Below are positions 25,833-34,966 of a stretch of DNA of 48,060 nucleotides, piece after piece. The stretch is taken from contig JAJFUB010000112.1 in NCBI GenBank assembly GCA_021372615.1, forward strand, positions 1-48,060, written 5' to 3'. The position numbers were made by a program, and so were the translations under genes. This stretch comes from a bacterium. GTDB taxonomy: Bacteria > Armatimonadota > Zipacnadia > Zipacnadales > UBA11051. Positions within the stretch are counted from its first letter, which is position 1. Each line of letters starts with the position of its first letter. The notes under the pieces were generated by a model. It worked only from the letters and a program-made list of their open reading frames with translations. It did not search any database and was not told where the DNA came from.

Positions 25833-27086
25833 GTGCCACACGATGACTTTGTAGTGGGTCTCGACATCGGGACCACGAAGATCTGCACGGTGGTCGGGCG
25901 TCCGACGGAGGGCGGGGGCCTGGACATCATCGGCGTGGGCTTGCACCCCTCAGCCGGGCTCAAGCGCGGCATCGTCGTGGACCGCCAACTGACGATCGAG
26001 TCGGTGCGTCAGTCGGTGGCCCAGGCCGAGCGCATGGCCGGCGTGGACATCCGGGCGGCCTATGTCGGCATCTCCGGCGACCACATCAGCTCCACCAACG
26101 TGACCGGGCGCGTACACATCGGGCCCCGGCAGGAAGTGGAGCAGGAAGACATCGAGAAGGCCATCCAGAGCGCGCGCGACAGCGTCACGCTCCCCTCGGA
26201 TCGGCAGATCATCCACACCGTCGTGCGCGACTTCGCCGTGGACGGGCAGCAGGGCGTGTCCCGGCCCCTGGGCATGAGCGGCCGCCGCCTCGATGTCGAA
26301 GTGCATGTCGTCACCGGCATGGCCAGCATCATCACCAACCTCGAACGCTGTGTGGAGGAGGCAGGGGTCAGCGTCCTGTCACAGGTGCTCGAGCCGCTGG
26401 CAACCTCGCTGGCCGTGCTGACCGAGGCCGAGCGCGACCTGGGCGTGATCCTCGTGGACATCGGGGGCGGCACCACCGACATCGCCGTGTTCCTCGACGA
26501 CGCGATCTACCACACCTCGGCGATCCCCGTGGCGGGAAACCAGATCACGCGCGACCTGGCCAAGCTGCTGCGCATCAGCATGGACGAAGCGGAGAACATC
26601 AAGTGCCGCTACGGGCGCGCTCTGGCCGCCGCGGTGCCGCCGGACGATGAGATCCAGATCACGAGCGCCGACGGCGAGCACAACGAGCGGGTGAAGCAGC
26701 AACTGGTCGCCGAGGTGATCCAGGCCCGGCTCGAAGAGATCTTCGAGATGGTGTGGGCCGACGTGAAGCGGGCTGGAGTGGGGGAGCGGTGCAGCGGCGG
26801 CGTGGTCATCTCGGGCGGGGGCTCGCAACTACCGGACACGCCGCGACTGGCGTCCGCGGTCATGGGCGAGATGTCGGCACGTGTGGGCAAGCCCCGGGGG
26901 CTCAGCGGCATGGTGAAGGCCGTGAGCAGTCCCATCCACGCCACTGGCGTCGGGCTGGCGGTGCAGGCCGGGTTGGATGGCGTGCACCTGCTGCGCCGCC
27001 ACGAACCGGCTGACCTCATCGTGCGGGTCAAAGAGTGGGTACAGATGGTGGTAGGGAAGGTATGGCCGCGCCCGACCGGGGCATGA
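25833..27086 (+). CDS. ftsA: Cell division protein FtsA
   Basis: A 417-residue actin-like ATPase that tethers FtsZ to the membrane and signals to FtsQLB/FtsWI. Starts at GTG, with GGGACGGG ~5-12 nt upstream. Phosphate loop G-L-D-I-G-T-T-K near residue 9; SHS2/1C domain (~85-165); second phosphate motif V-D-I-G-G-G-T-T-D near 208; G-G-G-S-Q-L-P-D near 329. The C-terminus ends in an amphipathic helix (V-K-E-W-V-Q-M-V-V-G-K-V-W) that would bind membrane. Last gene of the cluster; a strong terminator follows and ftsZ is not adjacent. Confidence 0.95.
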   Translation: MPHDDFVVGLDIGTTKICTVVGRPTEGGGLDIIGVGLHPSAGLKRGIVVDRQLTIESVRQSVAQAERMAGVDIRAAYVGISGDHISSTNVTGRVHIGPRQEVEQEDIEKAIQSARDSVTLPSDRQIIHTVVRDFAVDGQQGVSRPLGMSGRRLDVEVHVVTGMASIITNLERCVEEAGVSVLSQVLEPLATSLAVLTEAERDLGVILVDIGGGTTDIAVFLDDAIYHTSAIPVAGNQITRDLAKLLRISMDEAENIKCRYGRALAAAVPPDDEIQITSADGEHNERVKQQLVAEVIQARLEEIFEMVWADVKRAGVGERCSGGVVISGGGSQLPDTPRLASAVMGEMSARVGKPRGLSGMVKAVSSPIHATGVGLAVQAGLDGVHLLRRHEPADLIVRVKEWVQMVVGKVWPRPTGA

Positions 27087-27117
27087 AGCCCTGACACACA
27101 TCCGGGCTGAGAATCAA

Positions 27118-27143
27118 AGAGCGGCGTCAGTTGACGCCGCTCT
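27118..27143. terminator. Bidirectional terminator between ftsA and the PEP-CTERM gene
   Basis: Perfect 12-bp stem AGAGCGGCGTCA / TGACGCCGCTCT with a 2-nt loop. On the minus strand it is followed by TTGATTCTC, on the plus strand by CTCCGTTCTG. It lies between converging genes and likely serves both. Confidence 0.8.
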
Positions 27144-27166
27144 CTCCGTTCTGAGTGGGATGGGGC

Positions 27167-27913
27167 CTATGACGACCGGCGCCGGCGCCAGATGCCGAAG
27201 CCCGCAATGCCCAGCGAGAGCAGCGCCATGGTGCCGGGTTCGGGGACGTAATCGGTGTCGTAGGTGTAGATCACTTCGACCGTGATGCGCTCGTTGCTGG
27301 GGGAGCCGCCGCCAATTGACGAGTCGTAGAAGGCGGCGTTCGTGGCGAAGCTGTTGAAGAGTTGCGTCATGTTGACGCCATAGGTCACGTTGCCCAGGCC
27401 CTCGTAGACCCAGAAATCACTGGCGCCCAGATTGGTGGTGCTGCTCAGGTCGCCCCAGACCAGATTGCCCACAGCGGTGTTATGCCAGGTGCCCCAACTG
27501 ACCTGCCCCCAGTTGAAGCCATCGGGTGCTGTGTAGTCCGGGTTGTCCTGCCCGTCACCGTTCTCGGCTTGCAGGGTCTGCAGAGTACCTGTGAGCAGGG
27601 CCGAATCCGAGTCCGTTACAGTTGAGTTGGTCTCAGCCAAGTCCCAAGCGCGCTGCATCTGAGGCTGTGCGTAGCGCACCGCGGCGTCGTCATTGTCGAA
27701 CCGGAAGGTTGACGCCGCCGCCTGGTAGATGTTCACGGTCACCGCTGTCAGCGTACCCAGCGACGTGTCGAACTGGCTCACATCGATGTTCCCGCTGCTA
27801 GGGCTGCTGCCGAGGTCAATGTACGCGGTGTAGCTGATGGTGTCGGCCGCTGCAGCTCCGGCTAACGTCAGAGCCAGCAGCGCGATCATCGGCAGAGAGA
27901 TGTGATGACGCAT
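27167..27913 (-). CDS. PEP-CTERM sorted secreted protein
   Basis: A 248-residue protein with a signal peptide (residues 1-23, A-G-A-A-A-A-D) and a C-terminal sorting signal V-P-E-P-G-T-M-A-L-L-S-L-G-I-A-G-F-G plus R-R-R-R, the tripartite PEP-CTERM pattern recognised by exosortase. The body is low in charge and rich in T, S, N, D and aromatic residues; Q-F-D-T-S-L-G-T-L-T-A-V-T-V near residue 47 resembles the choice-of-anchor E group. Surface or matrix-exposed role is likely; no exosortase or glycan cluster is in the window. Its own strong promoter lies at 27958-27987. Confidence 0.85.
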   Translation of the reverse strand: MRHHISLPMIALLALTLAGAAAADTISYTAYIDLGSSPSSGNIDVSQFDTSLGTLTAVTVNIYQAAASTFRFDNDDAAVRYAQPQMQRAWDLAETNSTVTDSDSALLTGTLQTLQAENGDGQDNPDYTAPDGFNWGQVSWGTWHNTAVGNLVWGDLSSTTNLGASDFWVYEGLGNVTYGVNMTQLFNSFATNAAFYDSSIGGGSPSNERITVEVIYTYDTDYVPEPGTMALLSLGIAGFGIWRRRRSS

Positions 27914-27957
27914 CGCGTGTCCTCAACTTTCGGGCACGGCTTCGGTTTCTAATGGCC

Positions 27958-27987
27958 ATCATAAGGGACGGAACGGAGGTGAGTCAA
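27958..27987 (-). promoter_or_regulatory. Sigma70-type promoter for the PEP-CTERM gene
   Basis: On the minus strand, TTGACT (27987-27982) and TATGAT (27963-27958) are separated by 18 bp. Expected leader ~38 nt before the ATG at 27913, which has a GAGG box. Confidence 0.75.
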
Positions 27988-28026
27988 GACCAAGATGCAA
28001 CAATCGTGCAAGAGATATGCGGCGGG

Positions 28027-28905
28027 TCAGTGACTGGCCGCGGCGCCCGCCTGCGGCTCCCGGCCAGACGCCCGAGCCTGCGGTGAGCGGCGCAGCAGGC
28101 CGACGAGGGCAGGGCTGAACAGGAAGACCAGGTAGGCCAGCGCAAAGAGCAGGGAGCCCCCGTGCTCGCGGCCGAGCACGACAAGGCCCACCCAGGCCCG
28201 CTCCCAGGGGGTGCCGACCGGCGGACGCAGCCGCGCGATCGCCCGCTTCTCGTCGGGTCGCTCGGCCGACTGGGTGGCCTTCTGCAGCCAATCGTTGGCG
28301 GCGCTGTGATCCCCGCGCGCGGCGGCCAGTTGGGCCATGCCCAGGAGGCTGGCGACATGGCCGCCGTCGCGACTCAGGGCTCGGCGGAAGAAGCTCTCAG
28401 CGTCCGCGTCGCGCCCCGAGGCGGCGAAGGCCTGGCCCAGCAGGCACAGCAGCTCTGGGCGCTCATCTTGCAGCACCATCAGCATCAGTTCGCGCCGGGC
28501 AGCATCCGGATCGGGGCCCTGCAGTCGGATCTCCAGCAGCAGGGCTCGCGCTTGCGCGTCGCCATAGTCCGCTCGCGCCCCCTCCAGCGCGACCCGTTCG
28601 GCCGCCGCCACGTAGCCGGCCCCCAGCAGCATTCTCGCCGCCAGCATCCGGTGCGCGATGATGCGCTGAACGAGGAGACGGGCCCGGGGCGACTCGCGAT
28701 CCAGACGCTCCAGACTCCGTCGCTCCTGGACCGAGGCCAGGAGGTAGCACCTGGCCGCCAGGCCGGGCAGGCGCACCCGCTGGGCCGCATCGCCCAGGGC
28801 CGCCACACTCGCCGGCACATCGCCGGCGTTCTGGTAGGCCAACAGGCCTAGCCACAGCACCAACAGCACGAAAGCACCGAGGATGACGAACGGGGGTCGC
28901 ATCAT
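28027..28905 (-). CDS. Membrane-anchored TPR-like protein
   Basis: A 292-residue protein with an N-terminal span (residues ~7-24, F-V-I-L-G-A-F-V-L-L-V-L-W-L-G-L-L), a helical solenoid with TPR-like units between ~75 and 215 (for example L-L-C-L-L-G-Q-A-F-A-A-S-G-R-D-A-D-A-E-S) and a second span near residue 250-270. The loop between spans would face the periplasm or cytoplasm as one domain. Function unknown; the gene is separated from the PEP-CTERM gene by the latter's promoter and is divergent from the next gene. Confidence 0.6.
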   Translation of the reverse strand: MMRPPFVILGAFVLLVLWLGLLAYQNAGDVPASVAALGDAAQRVRLPGLAARCYLLASVQERRSLERLDRESPRARLLVQRIIAHRMLAARMLLGAGYVAAAERVALEGARADYGDAQARALLLEIRLQGPDPDAARRELMLMVLQDERPELLCLLGQAFAASGRDADAESFFRRALSRDGGHVASLLGMAQLAAARGDHSAANDWLQKATQSAERPDEKRAIARLRPPVGTPWERAWVGLVVLGREHGGSLLFALAYLVFLFSPALVGLLRRSPQARASGREPQAGAAASH

Positions 28906-28962
28906 GGACGGGTTGTGCTCTCCCGGTAGGAATCGGGTCCGGTGACGGCGAAGAGCCGCACC

Positions 28963-29508
28963 ATGAGATGCCCCCGTCTGTGCTGCCTGCTACTCACGTC
29001 AGTCGTCTGCTACACCGCCGCGGCGGCCCAGGAGGCTGCCTCCCAACCCGCCAATGGCGGGTTCGAGCAACTCGATGCGCGCACCGGACTCCCAGCCGGC
29101 TGGACCCTGTGGAACGCCAGCCGCAACCTGACCGCCTACACATTGGCCGCAGCGCATTCGGGGGTGGCTGCGGCTTGCGTCACCGATGACAACGCGACGG
29201 ACTCGCAGGGCCTGCGCAGCCCGCGGGTCCCGGTGACAGCCGGACAGACGGTCCTGGCCACTGGTGTCGTTCTGATTGACGACCTGACGGCCGGCGGGTT
29301 CGCGATCTACCTCGAGTTCTGGCGCGGCGACCAACGGCTGGCGAACTTCTCAGCCAGCACCACCGAACGGGGACGCTGGGTCGAACTCAAGTTACAGCAG
29401 GCCGTGCCGGCCGACGCGACCGAGGCGACGGTGCTCATCTACGGCAGCAGCGCCACCATTGGTCGCGCATACTTCGATGATGTCCAGATGCAGGTGACGG
29501 CCCCGTAG
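28963..29508 (+). CDS. Secreted jelly-roll (CBM4/9-like) protein
   Basis: A 181-residue protein. The ATG at 28963 gives a signal peptide (M-R-C-P-R-L-C-C-L-L-L, cut near A-A-A-Q-E); an upstream GTG at 28942 would add seven residues. The mature part starts N-G-G-F-E-Q-L-D, contains G-L-P-A-G-W-T-L-W-N and ends R-A-Y-F-D-D-V-Q-M, the typical beginning and end of a carbohydrate-binding jelly roll. No catalytic domain is attached. It ends 27 bp from the oppositely oriented TPR gene. Binding of a polysaccharide is inferred from the fold only. Confidence 0.6.
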   Translation: MRCPRLCCLLLTSVVCYTAAAAQEAASQPANGGFEQLDARTGLPAGWTLWNASRNLTAYTLAAAHSGVAAACVTDDNATDSQGLRSPRVPVTAGQTVLATGVVLIDDLTAGGFAIYLEFWRGDQRLANFSASTTERGRWVELKLQQAVPADATEATVLIYGSSATIGRAYFDDVQMQVTAP

Positions 29509-29535
29509 GGCCTGCCGGGGCCGGTTCCCCCGCCT

Positions 29536-32424
29536 CTACTCCAGCGCCCGCAGCCTCTCCTCGGCCTTCTTCGACCACTCCTGCTGGTCCTTGTACTTCT
29601 CCACCACGACCCGGTAGGCCTTGACAGCATCCTCGATCGCCTTGGCCTGCTCATAGCACACGCCCGCGGCGTACTGCGCCCGGGCGGCCCACTCCGCATC
29701 CGTGTACAGGATCGCGACCTTCAGGTACTCGGTGGCCGCGGTACGGAAGTCGCCCTGCAGGCGGCGTGTCTCGGCCAGTTCGAACTGCGCCTCCATGGCC
29801 GCCTGCGTGTCCTTCAGCGCGGTGGCCCTGGTGAACGTAGTCGCGGCCTCGTCGTACTTCCTGTCGGCCTTCTGGCAGCGTCCCAGGCCCAGCCAGGCCC
29901 GGGCAGCCAACGGATCATCCTTGTAGCGGGTGAGCACGGCCTGGAACAGCGGCGCGGCCTTGGCTGAGTCCTTCAGCGCCAGATAGGACTGTCCCAGCAG
30001 CAACAGCACGCGCGGGGCCAGGGCGGCGGGAGCGCTCTCCCGCACCGGCTCCAGCAGCTTCACCGCCTCGTCGGACTTGCCGTCCCGCGTCAGGAGCACG
30101 GCCCCCTGGTACCGCGCATCGGCTGCCACCGCCGGATCGCTGGCAGATGCCGCGGCCTTCTGGTAGTGCGGCAGGGCCTCCTGCGGCTTCTCCTGCTTGA
30201 GCAGGGCCCAGGCCAGCTTGTACTCCGCCTCGTCGGCCAGGTCGCTTTGCGGGTACTTCGTCAGCACCTGCTCATAGGCGGCCTGGGCGGCAGGGCAGTT
30301 GCCCTGCTCGTAGCGGATCTCCCCGATGCGGAAGACAGCCTCGGCGGCATGTGGACTGGTGGGCGCCTGGGATACCAGCTTCCCGAAGCTCGCCAGCGCC
30401 TGGGCGGTCTGCTTCTGCTCCAGGTACGCCCAGCCCAGCTCGATGAGAATGCGGTCAGCCATCTTGCCCGCCGGGTCTGCGGCCAGCAGCTCTTCGAGCA
30501 GCCTGGTCTGCTCCTGCGGCTGCTTCAGCTTACCCAGGGAAAGAGCGAGTTGGTACTTGGCCAGTACGGCCGTATCGGCTTTCGGGTACTGGGCCAGGTT
30601 CGCCCGGAAGGCCTCAGCGGCCGCCTGGTAGTCGCCAAGGGCGAACTTGCAGGCCCCGAGGCTGTACTGGGCATACGGCGCCAGCTCGGGCGTCTTGGTC
30701 GCCAGTACCGCCTGGTACAGCTCAGCGGCGGGGCCGTACTGCTGGGTCCCGAAGAGGGCCTCAGCCAGGGCGTAGCGAGCCAGCGGCACTGCCGGGCTGT
30801 CTGCCCACTGCTTGGCCATGCGGTCCAGCAGGGCCCGGGCCGCGTCGGCCTTCCCCGTGCGCGCATAGAGCGCCACCAGCCCGCCGGCCGCGCCGGGAGC
30901 CTGCTCGCTCTGGCCGTACTGGTCGAGCACCCTCTGGTAGAACTCCTCGGCCTTGTCGGGCTTGCTGGCCCTGTCGTAGGACGCCCCCAGCAGGTAGAGC
31001 GCATCGGGGAGATGCAGGTCGTCAGGATGGTTCTGCACGAGCAGGCTGAGCATCTGGATGGCGCGGGAATAGTCCGTGCGGGAATAGCGCAGTTTGCCCG
31101 TCTGGTAGGCGACCTGGGCCCCCAGGTCGGACTTGGGCTGCTGCTCGGCGAGGGCCTCAATGGCCTTGAGGTCGCTGTCGGCCTGCGTGCGCTGGTAGGC
31201 GGCCCAGGCCGCGCCGTAGCGGGCCTGCAGCTTGGCGTCCGGGTCCTGCGCCCGGGCCTCCGCGGCCTTGTAGGAGGCCTCGGCGGCCTGAAGCTGCCCG
31301 GCCTCGACCTGCAGCGCGCCCAGGTGCAGGTAGGCTTCCGCCAGACGCTCATGCTGGGGATAGTCCTTGACGAGCTGGGCGAAGGCCTTGAGCGCCGCCG
31401 CCTTGTCCGGCTTGCGCTCCAGCGACATGGCCTGCCAGAACAGGGCCCCGGCGGAGGCGTCGTTCTTCTTGGCGACCAGCGCGGCATAGGCCCTGGCGGC
31501 CTCGTCGAAGCGCTGCAACAGGTAGAGACAGTCGGCGGCACGCAGAGCAGCCTCGGCGGCCGTGGCGGCGTTGTTGCTCTTCTGCAGCTCGGTGAAGGCG
31601 GCCAGCGCCTCCTCATACTTCTCCTGGTGCCAGTACGACCACGCGACCCCCGAACGCGCCAGCGGAGCAAGCTTGGCGGCCGCCGGGGCGGCCAGCACCT
31701 GCTCGTAGGCTTTGATGGCTGCCGGGTAGTCCTTGGCGGCATAGCGGGTCTCGCCCAGCCGGAACGTGATCTCCGGCACCAACTCGTGCTTGGGGTATTT
31801 CTGCAGCAGGCTCTCCAGACGCTCCGCGGCTTCCTTGTAGCGATTCAGCTTGTACTGTGACAGGGCGATGGAGTAGCCCGCGTAGGCCGCGTAGTTGCCG
31901 TCCGGACTGAGCTGCAGGCTCTTGTCGTAGGAGACGATGGCCTCTTCGTAGCGTCCAAGGCGGTAGAGTGTCTCTCCCTGCCAGTAGGCGGCGCGGTAGG
32001 CCAGCGGGCCCTTCGGATCGCGCTCCAGCAGGGCCTGGTAGGCCTGGAGGGCCTCGCTGAACTTCTCCGCCTTGAACTGCACGTCACCGATGCGGTACTG
32101 CGCGTCCGCGGCCACGTCTGCCCGGGCGAACTCGTTGACGATGCGCTGGTAGTAGGGCAGGGACTTGTCGAACTTGCCCAGGTTGTAGTTGCACTCGCCG
32201 GCGCGGAACAGGGCAAAGGGCACGTGCTCGTGCTTGGGGGCAGCGGCGACGAACTGGTCGTAGTTGGCCAGCGCCTCCTCCCAGCGCTCGCGATCGAAGA
32301 AGCCATTCGCCAGCGTCAGAAGCTGACCGGGCTCAACGGGTGCTTGCGCCACCACAGGGGCGACGGCGACCAGGACGATGCCCAAAGCAACGAGGCACAT
32401 TGAAACGGCTCTGACGGCAGACAT
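29536..32424 (-). CDS. Large periplasmic TPR-repeat protein
   Basis: A 962-residue protein with a signal peptide (residues 1-26, V-A-P-V-V-A-Q-A) followed by an almost uninterrupted series of TPR units to the C-terminus, well over fifteen by eye (repeated pattern A-x-Y-x-x-V/L-L-x-K-Y-P and Y-x-L-A/G). The units resemble those of the BamD/YbgF type found in envelope scaffolds. The ATG at 32424 is chosen because GGAGGAA precedes it; an upstream GTG would lie before the ribosome site. It is 68 bp after the small membrane protein gene and may belong to the same transcription unit. Probably a protein-protein scaffold. Confidence 0.8.
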   Translation of the reverse strand: MSAVRAVSMCLVALGIVLVAVAPVVAQAPVEPGQLLTLANGFFDRERWEEALANYDQFVAAAPKHEHVPFALFRAGECNYNLGKFDKSLPYYQRIVNEFARADVAADAQYRIGDVQFKAEKFSEALQAYQALLERDPKGPLAYRAAYWQGETLYRLGRYEEAIVSYDKSLQLSPDGNYAAYAGYSIALSQYKLNRYKEAAERLESLLQKYPKHELVPEITFRLGETRYAAKDYPAAIKAYEQVLAAPAAAKLAPLARSGVAWSYWHQEKYEEALAAFTELQKSNNAATAAEAALRAADCLYLLQRFDEAARAYAALVAKKNDASAGALFWQAMSLERKPDKAAALKAFAQLVKDYPQHERLAEAYLHLGALQVEAGQLQAAEASYKAAEARAQDPDAKLQARYGAAWAAYQRTQADSDLKAIEALAEQQPKSDLGAQVAYQTGKLRYSRTDYSRAIQMLSLLVQNHPDDLHLPDALYLLGASYDRASKPDKAEEFYQRVLDQYGQSEQAPGAAGGLVALYARTGKADAARALLDRMAKQWADSPAVPLARYALAEALFGTQQYGPAAELYQAVLATKTPELAPYAQYSLGACKFALGDYQAAAEAFRANLAQYPKADTAVLAKYQLALSLGKLKQPQEQTRLLEELLAADPAGKMADRILIELGWAYLEQKQTAQALASFGKLVSQAPTSPHAAEAVFRIGEIRYEQGNCPAAQAAYEQVLTKYPQSDLADEAEYKLAWALLKQEKPQEALPHYQKAAASASDPAVAADARYQGAVLLTRDGKSDEAVKLLEPVRESAPAALAPRVLLLLGQSYLALKDSAKAAPLFQAVLTRYKDDPLAARAWLGLGRCQKADRKYDEAATTFTRATALKDTQAAMEAQFELAETRRLQGDFRTAATEYLKVAILYTDAEWAARAQYAAGVCYEQAKAIEDAVKAYRVVVEKYKDQQEWSKKAEERLRALE

Positions 32425-32492
32425 ACGCAATGTTTCCTCCAGCGGCACGAGACGGCTAGATCGTGCGCGACATATGCATTTAGAGGCAGGCG

Positions 32493-32810
32493 CTAGCCAT
32501 CGGTTTCAGGAGGGGGTGCGTCCCGTCCTCGCCTGCGCAGGGCTTGGAGCCAGGACGGCCACGTGAAGCCGCGCTCGTCATACTCACGGACCACCAGCCA
32601 GACGAGGGCGGTCACCCATCCACCCACCAGCCCCAGCGCGAACCACAGCCAGGGCGAACGCCCGTGGTAACGGGCCTCATCGCGCAGCCACAGGGCGATG
32701 CTGACCAGGCAGGCCACGACCAGTACGGCCACAATGATGAGGCCGATGCCGATCGTCCAGACGACATACGGCGGCGCGCCCTCCACGGGCGGCGGCTGGT
32801 AGCGGATCAT
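32493..32810 (-). CDS. Small two-TM membrane protein
   Basis: A 105-residue protein with spans at about residues 17-42 (V-W-T-I-G-I-G-L-I-I-V-A-V-L-V-V) and 53-73 (W-L-W-F-A-L-G-L-V-G-G-W-V-T-A-L), then a basic tail with many Arg. The start overlaps the transglutaminase stop by 4 bp (ATGA), so it is translated together with that gene. Family unknown. Confidence 0.65.
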   Translation of the reverse strand: MIRYQPPPVEGAPPYVVWTIGIGLIIVAVLVVACLVSIALWLRDEARYHGRSPWLWFALGLVGGWVTALVWLVVREYDERGFTWPSWLQALRRRGRDAPPPETDG

Positions 32811-34966
32811 GAACGGTCACTTCGTGGCGGCTTCTGTCGAGCGGCCCGGCGCAGTGTCGCCACCAGCCCCTCGGCCGCCAGCGCCGCGGCCGGATCGGGC
32901 GCGCGCCGCCCGAAGCGCGCCCGCAGGTAATTCTCCGTCAGGGCTGTGGCTTCCTGCCGCATGTGCCCGAGCGACTCGGGCAAGGCCGCCAACACCTCGC
33001 GCGGGGCCAGGGCCGGGTCGTCGGGGGCGCCGAGGGCCACCAGCAGGCGGCGCAGACGCAGATATGACCGCACAACACGGGCGAGGGGTTCCTGACCGCG
33101 CCAGCCCCGCAGGTGCCGCTGGTGGACATGCCACCGCGCCAGGGCCAGCGCACAGGCCGCCAGCAGGAGCAGCGTAATGACGAGGGGGCCCTCGCGGCGG
33201 AGCAGGCCGTACAGCGCGGAGCCCCCCGTCCGCGCCCCGGTCACGATCTGCTTCCAGGCCTTGGCCAGGCCGCTCTCGCCGACATCCTCAGGGGGTGTGG
33301 GGTCGAACGCGGTCCAGCCGGCGCCGGGGAAGTACACCTCCGGCCACGCGTGGGCGTCCTTCTCGCGGACCGTGTACAGGTCGGGCGTGTCACGGTCCTC
33401 TTCACCCGGCAGGAAGCCGCCCACCATGCGGGCCGGGAGCCCGAGAGCCCGGCACAGGACGACCATGGCGCTGGCGAAGTGGACGCAGAAGCCGCGGCGG
33501 CTGTCGAACAGAAAGTAGTCCACGAAGTCCTGCGGGTAGCCGCTGGGGGCCGACAGGCGGTACGCGTAGTTCCACATCAGCTCCTGCTCGATGGCGTGGA
33601 CCTGCTCGTAGGGGGTGGTCGCATCGCGGGTCCACTCCCGGGCCAGGTCACGCACCCGCCGGGGCAGACTGTCGGGCAGTTGCAGATCGGCCTGGAGCAG
33701 CTCGTCCGCCATGGCGACATCCGGCCGGGGTGTGGGGACAATGGGCTGCAGATAGGAGACGACAGCGTAGGTGTCTCCCGGGCGCAGCAGGTGCGGGATG
33801 CGGATGATCCGGTCGCGGTCATAGCGCACGCGGCGCTGCCGGACCTCGACGCTGGCCGGGCAGAAGAGCGAGGGGAGCGTCCCCACGAGCGCCTTGTGCA
33901 CCGTGTAGATCTGCACCATGCGGGTAGCGCGCTGACGTGAGGCACCCGTGTTCGCTAGGGGGAGCGTCCACCGCTCACCCGACCGCGTCGCCAGGTGCGT
34001 GCGCTGCCGGCCCTGCTGCCACCAGACCCCGGTATAGGTGTGATAGACGGCGAGGCGGTAGTTGCCCGGGGTCTTGGTCGAGACCTGGAAGAGGACGCGC
34101 TCGGAGTTGGACCAACTGTCCAGGCGCGCCAGCAGGAGCGAGGGGTCCGGCGTCAGCGCGTTCTCGCGCGGCTGCATCCAGCGGGCGATCTGCCGCGCCA
34201 AGGTGAAGCGCACGACGTCCGCCCATGTCCCGGACAGTTCGGAGCGGGCGGCCACCCAGGCGACCAGAACGGCCACAATGAGGACGAGGGCGTAGAGGGC
34301 CGGCCACGAGTAGAAGGCCCCGGCGCGCCGACTGGTGCGGCTGTGGACGATGCGGCTGAGCGGGTGGTACTCCCGCCGGGACTCGATCCGGTGCTCGGCG
34401 GCCAGGAGCGCCAGAATGCTCATGATCGTCAAGGCCATGCACCCCAGCACGATGGGGGTGGGACGAACCACCAGCGCGAGGAGGATGATGGAACCGCACG
34501 GCAGGATCGTCTCCACCAGGTCCCGCACGGTGCGCAGCGCGAAGGCGCGGAAGGCCGTGATCCACATGAAGCACAGGATCAGGAACCCCATGCCCTCGAA
34601 GTTATCGCCGGCGACGAGACCATAGCGCAGCGGCCAGTACCGCGCCAGGAAGAACGGGCCGGTCAGGAAGGCCGCAGAGAAGGTCAGCCAGTTGACGACC
34701 AGGCGGGACGTGCGGCGGAAGTGGAGGCGGGTTGACACGCGCAGGGCGACCACCAACAGGACGCCCATGATGATGGTCAGCACAGCGTCCCGCGTCACCA
34801 CGGCCGTGGCCGTCAAGGCCGCGGCCATCATGACCCAGGTGGCGACTGTCAGGCGGGCCCAGGTGCCTTCGCCCTCGTGCGCCACGGCGGCGACCGGGTC
34901 GTAGGGCCGGTGTGGCAGGCCGAACCAGGCGGCGATGCGGTCCGCGCGGCGTTCGAGGGCCATCAT
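32807..34966 (-). CDS. TgpA-like membrane transglutaminase-fold protein
   Basis: A 719-residue protein. N-terminal ~230 residues hold about six to seven membrane spans (DUF3488-like), then a periplasmic part with the transglutaminase-like core: G-F-C-V-H-F-A-S-A-M (Cys ~494), D-A-H-A-W-P-E-V-Y-F (His ~539) and A-F-D-P-T-P-P-E (Asp). A final membrane span (~600-620) and a helical C-terminal DUF4129-like tail follow. Such proteins occur with MoxR and DUF58 genes, as here; the biochemical role of the set is not settled (TgpA of Pseudomonas is essential). Start at 34966 overlaps the DUF58 stop (ATGA). Confidence 0.85.
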   Translation of the reverse strand: MMALERRADRIAAWFGLPHRPYDPVAAVAHEGEGTWARLTVATWVMMAAALTATAVVTRDAVLTIIMGVLLVVALRVSTRLHFRRTSRLVVNWLTFSAAFLTGPFFLARYWPLRYGLVAGDNFEGMGFLILCFMWITAFRAFALRTVRDLVETILPCGSIILLALVVRPTPIVLGCMALTIMSILALLAAEHRIESRREYHPLSRIVHSRTSRRAGAFYSWPALYALVLIVAVLVAWVAARSELSGTWADVVRFTLARQIARWMQPRENALTPDPSLLLARLDSWSNSERVLFQVSTKTPGNYRLAVYHTYTGVWWQQGRQRTHLATRSGERWTLPLANTGASRQRATRMVQIYTVHKALVGTLPSLFCPASVEVRQRRVRYDRDRIIRIPHLLRPGDTYAVVSYLQPIVPTPRPDVAMADELLQADLQLPDSLPRRVRDLAREWTRDATTPYEQVHAIEQELMWNYAYRLSAPSGYPQDFVDYFLFDSRRGFCVHFASAMVVLCRALGLPARMVGGFLPGEEDRDTPDLYTVREKDAHAWPEVYFPGAGWTAFDPTPPEDVGESGLAKAWKQIVTGARTGGSALYGLLRREGPLVITLLLLAACALALARWHVHQRHLRGWRGQEPLARVVRSYLRLRRLLVALGAPDDPALAPREVLAALPESLGHMRQEATALTENYLRARFGRRAPDPAAALAAEGLVATLRRAARQKPPRSDRS

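Noticed and set aside
30166-31860. 564-residue plus-strand open frame opposite the large TPR gene
   Set aside because: Its L/G/R/V-rich text mirrors the periodic TPR codons on the other strand.
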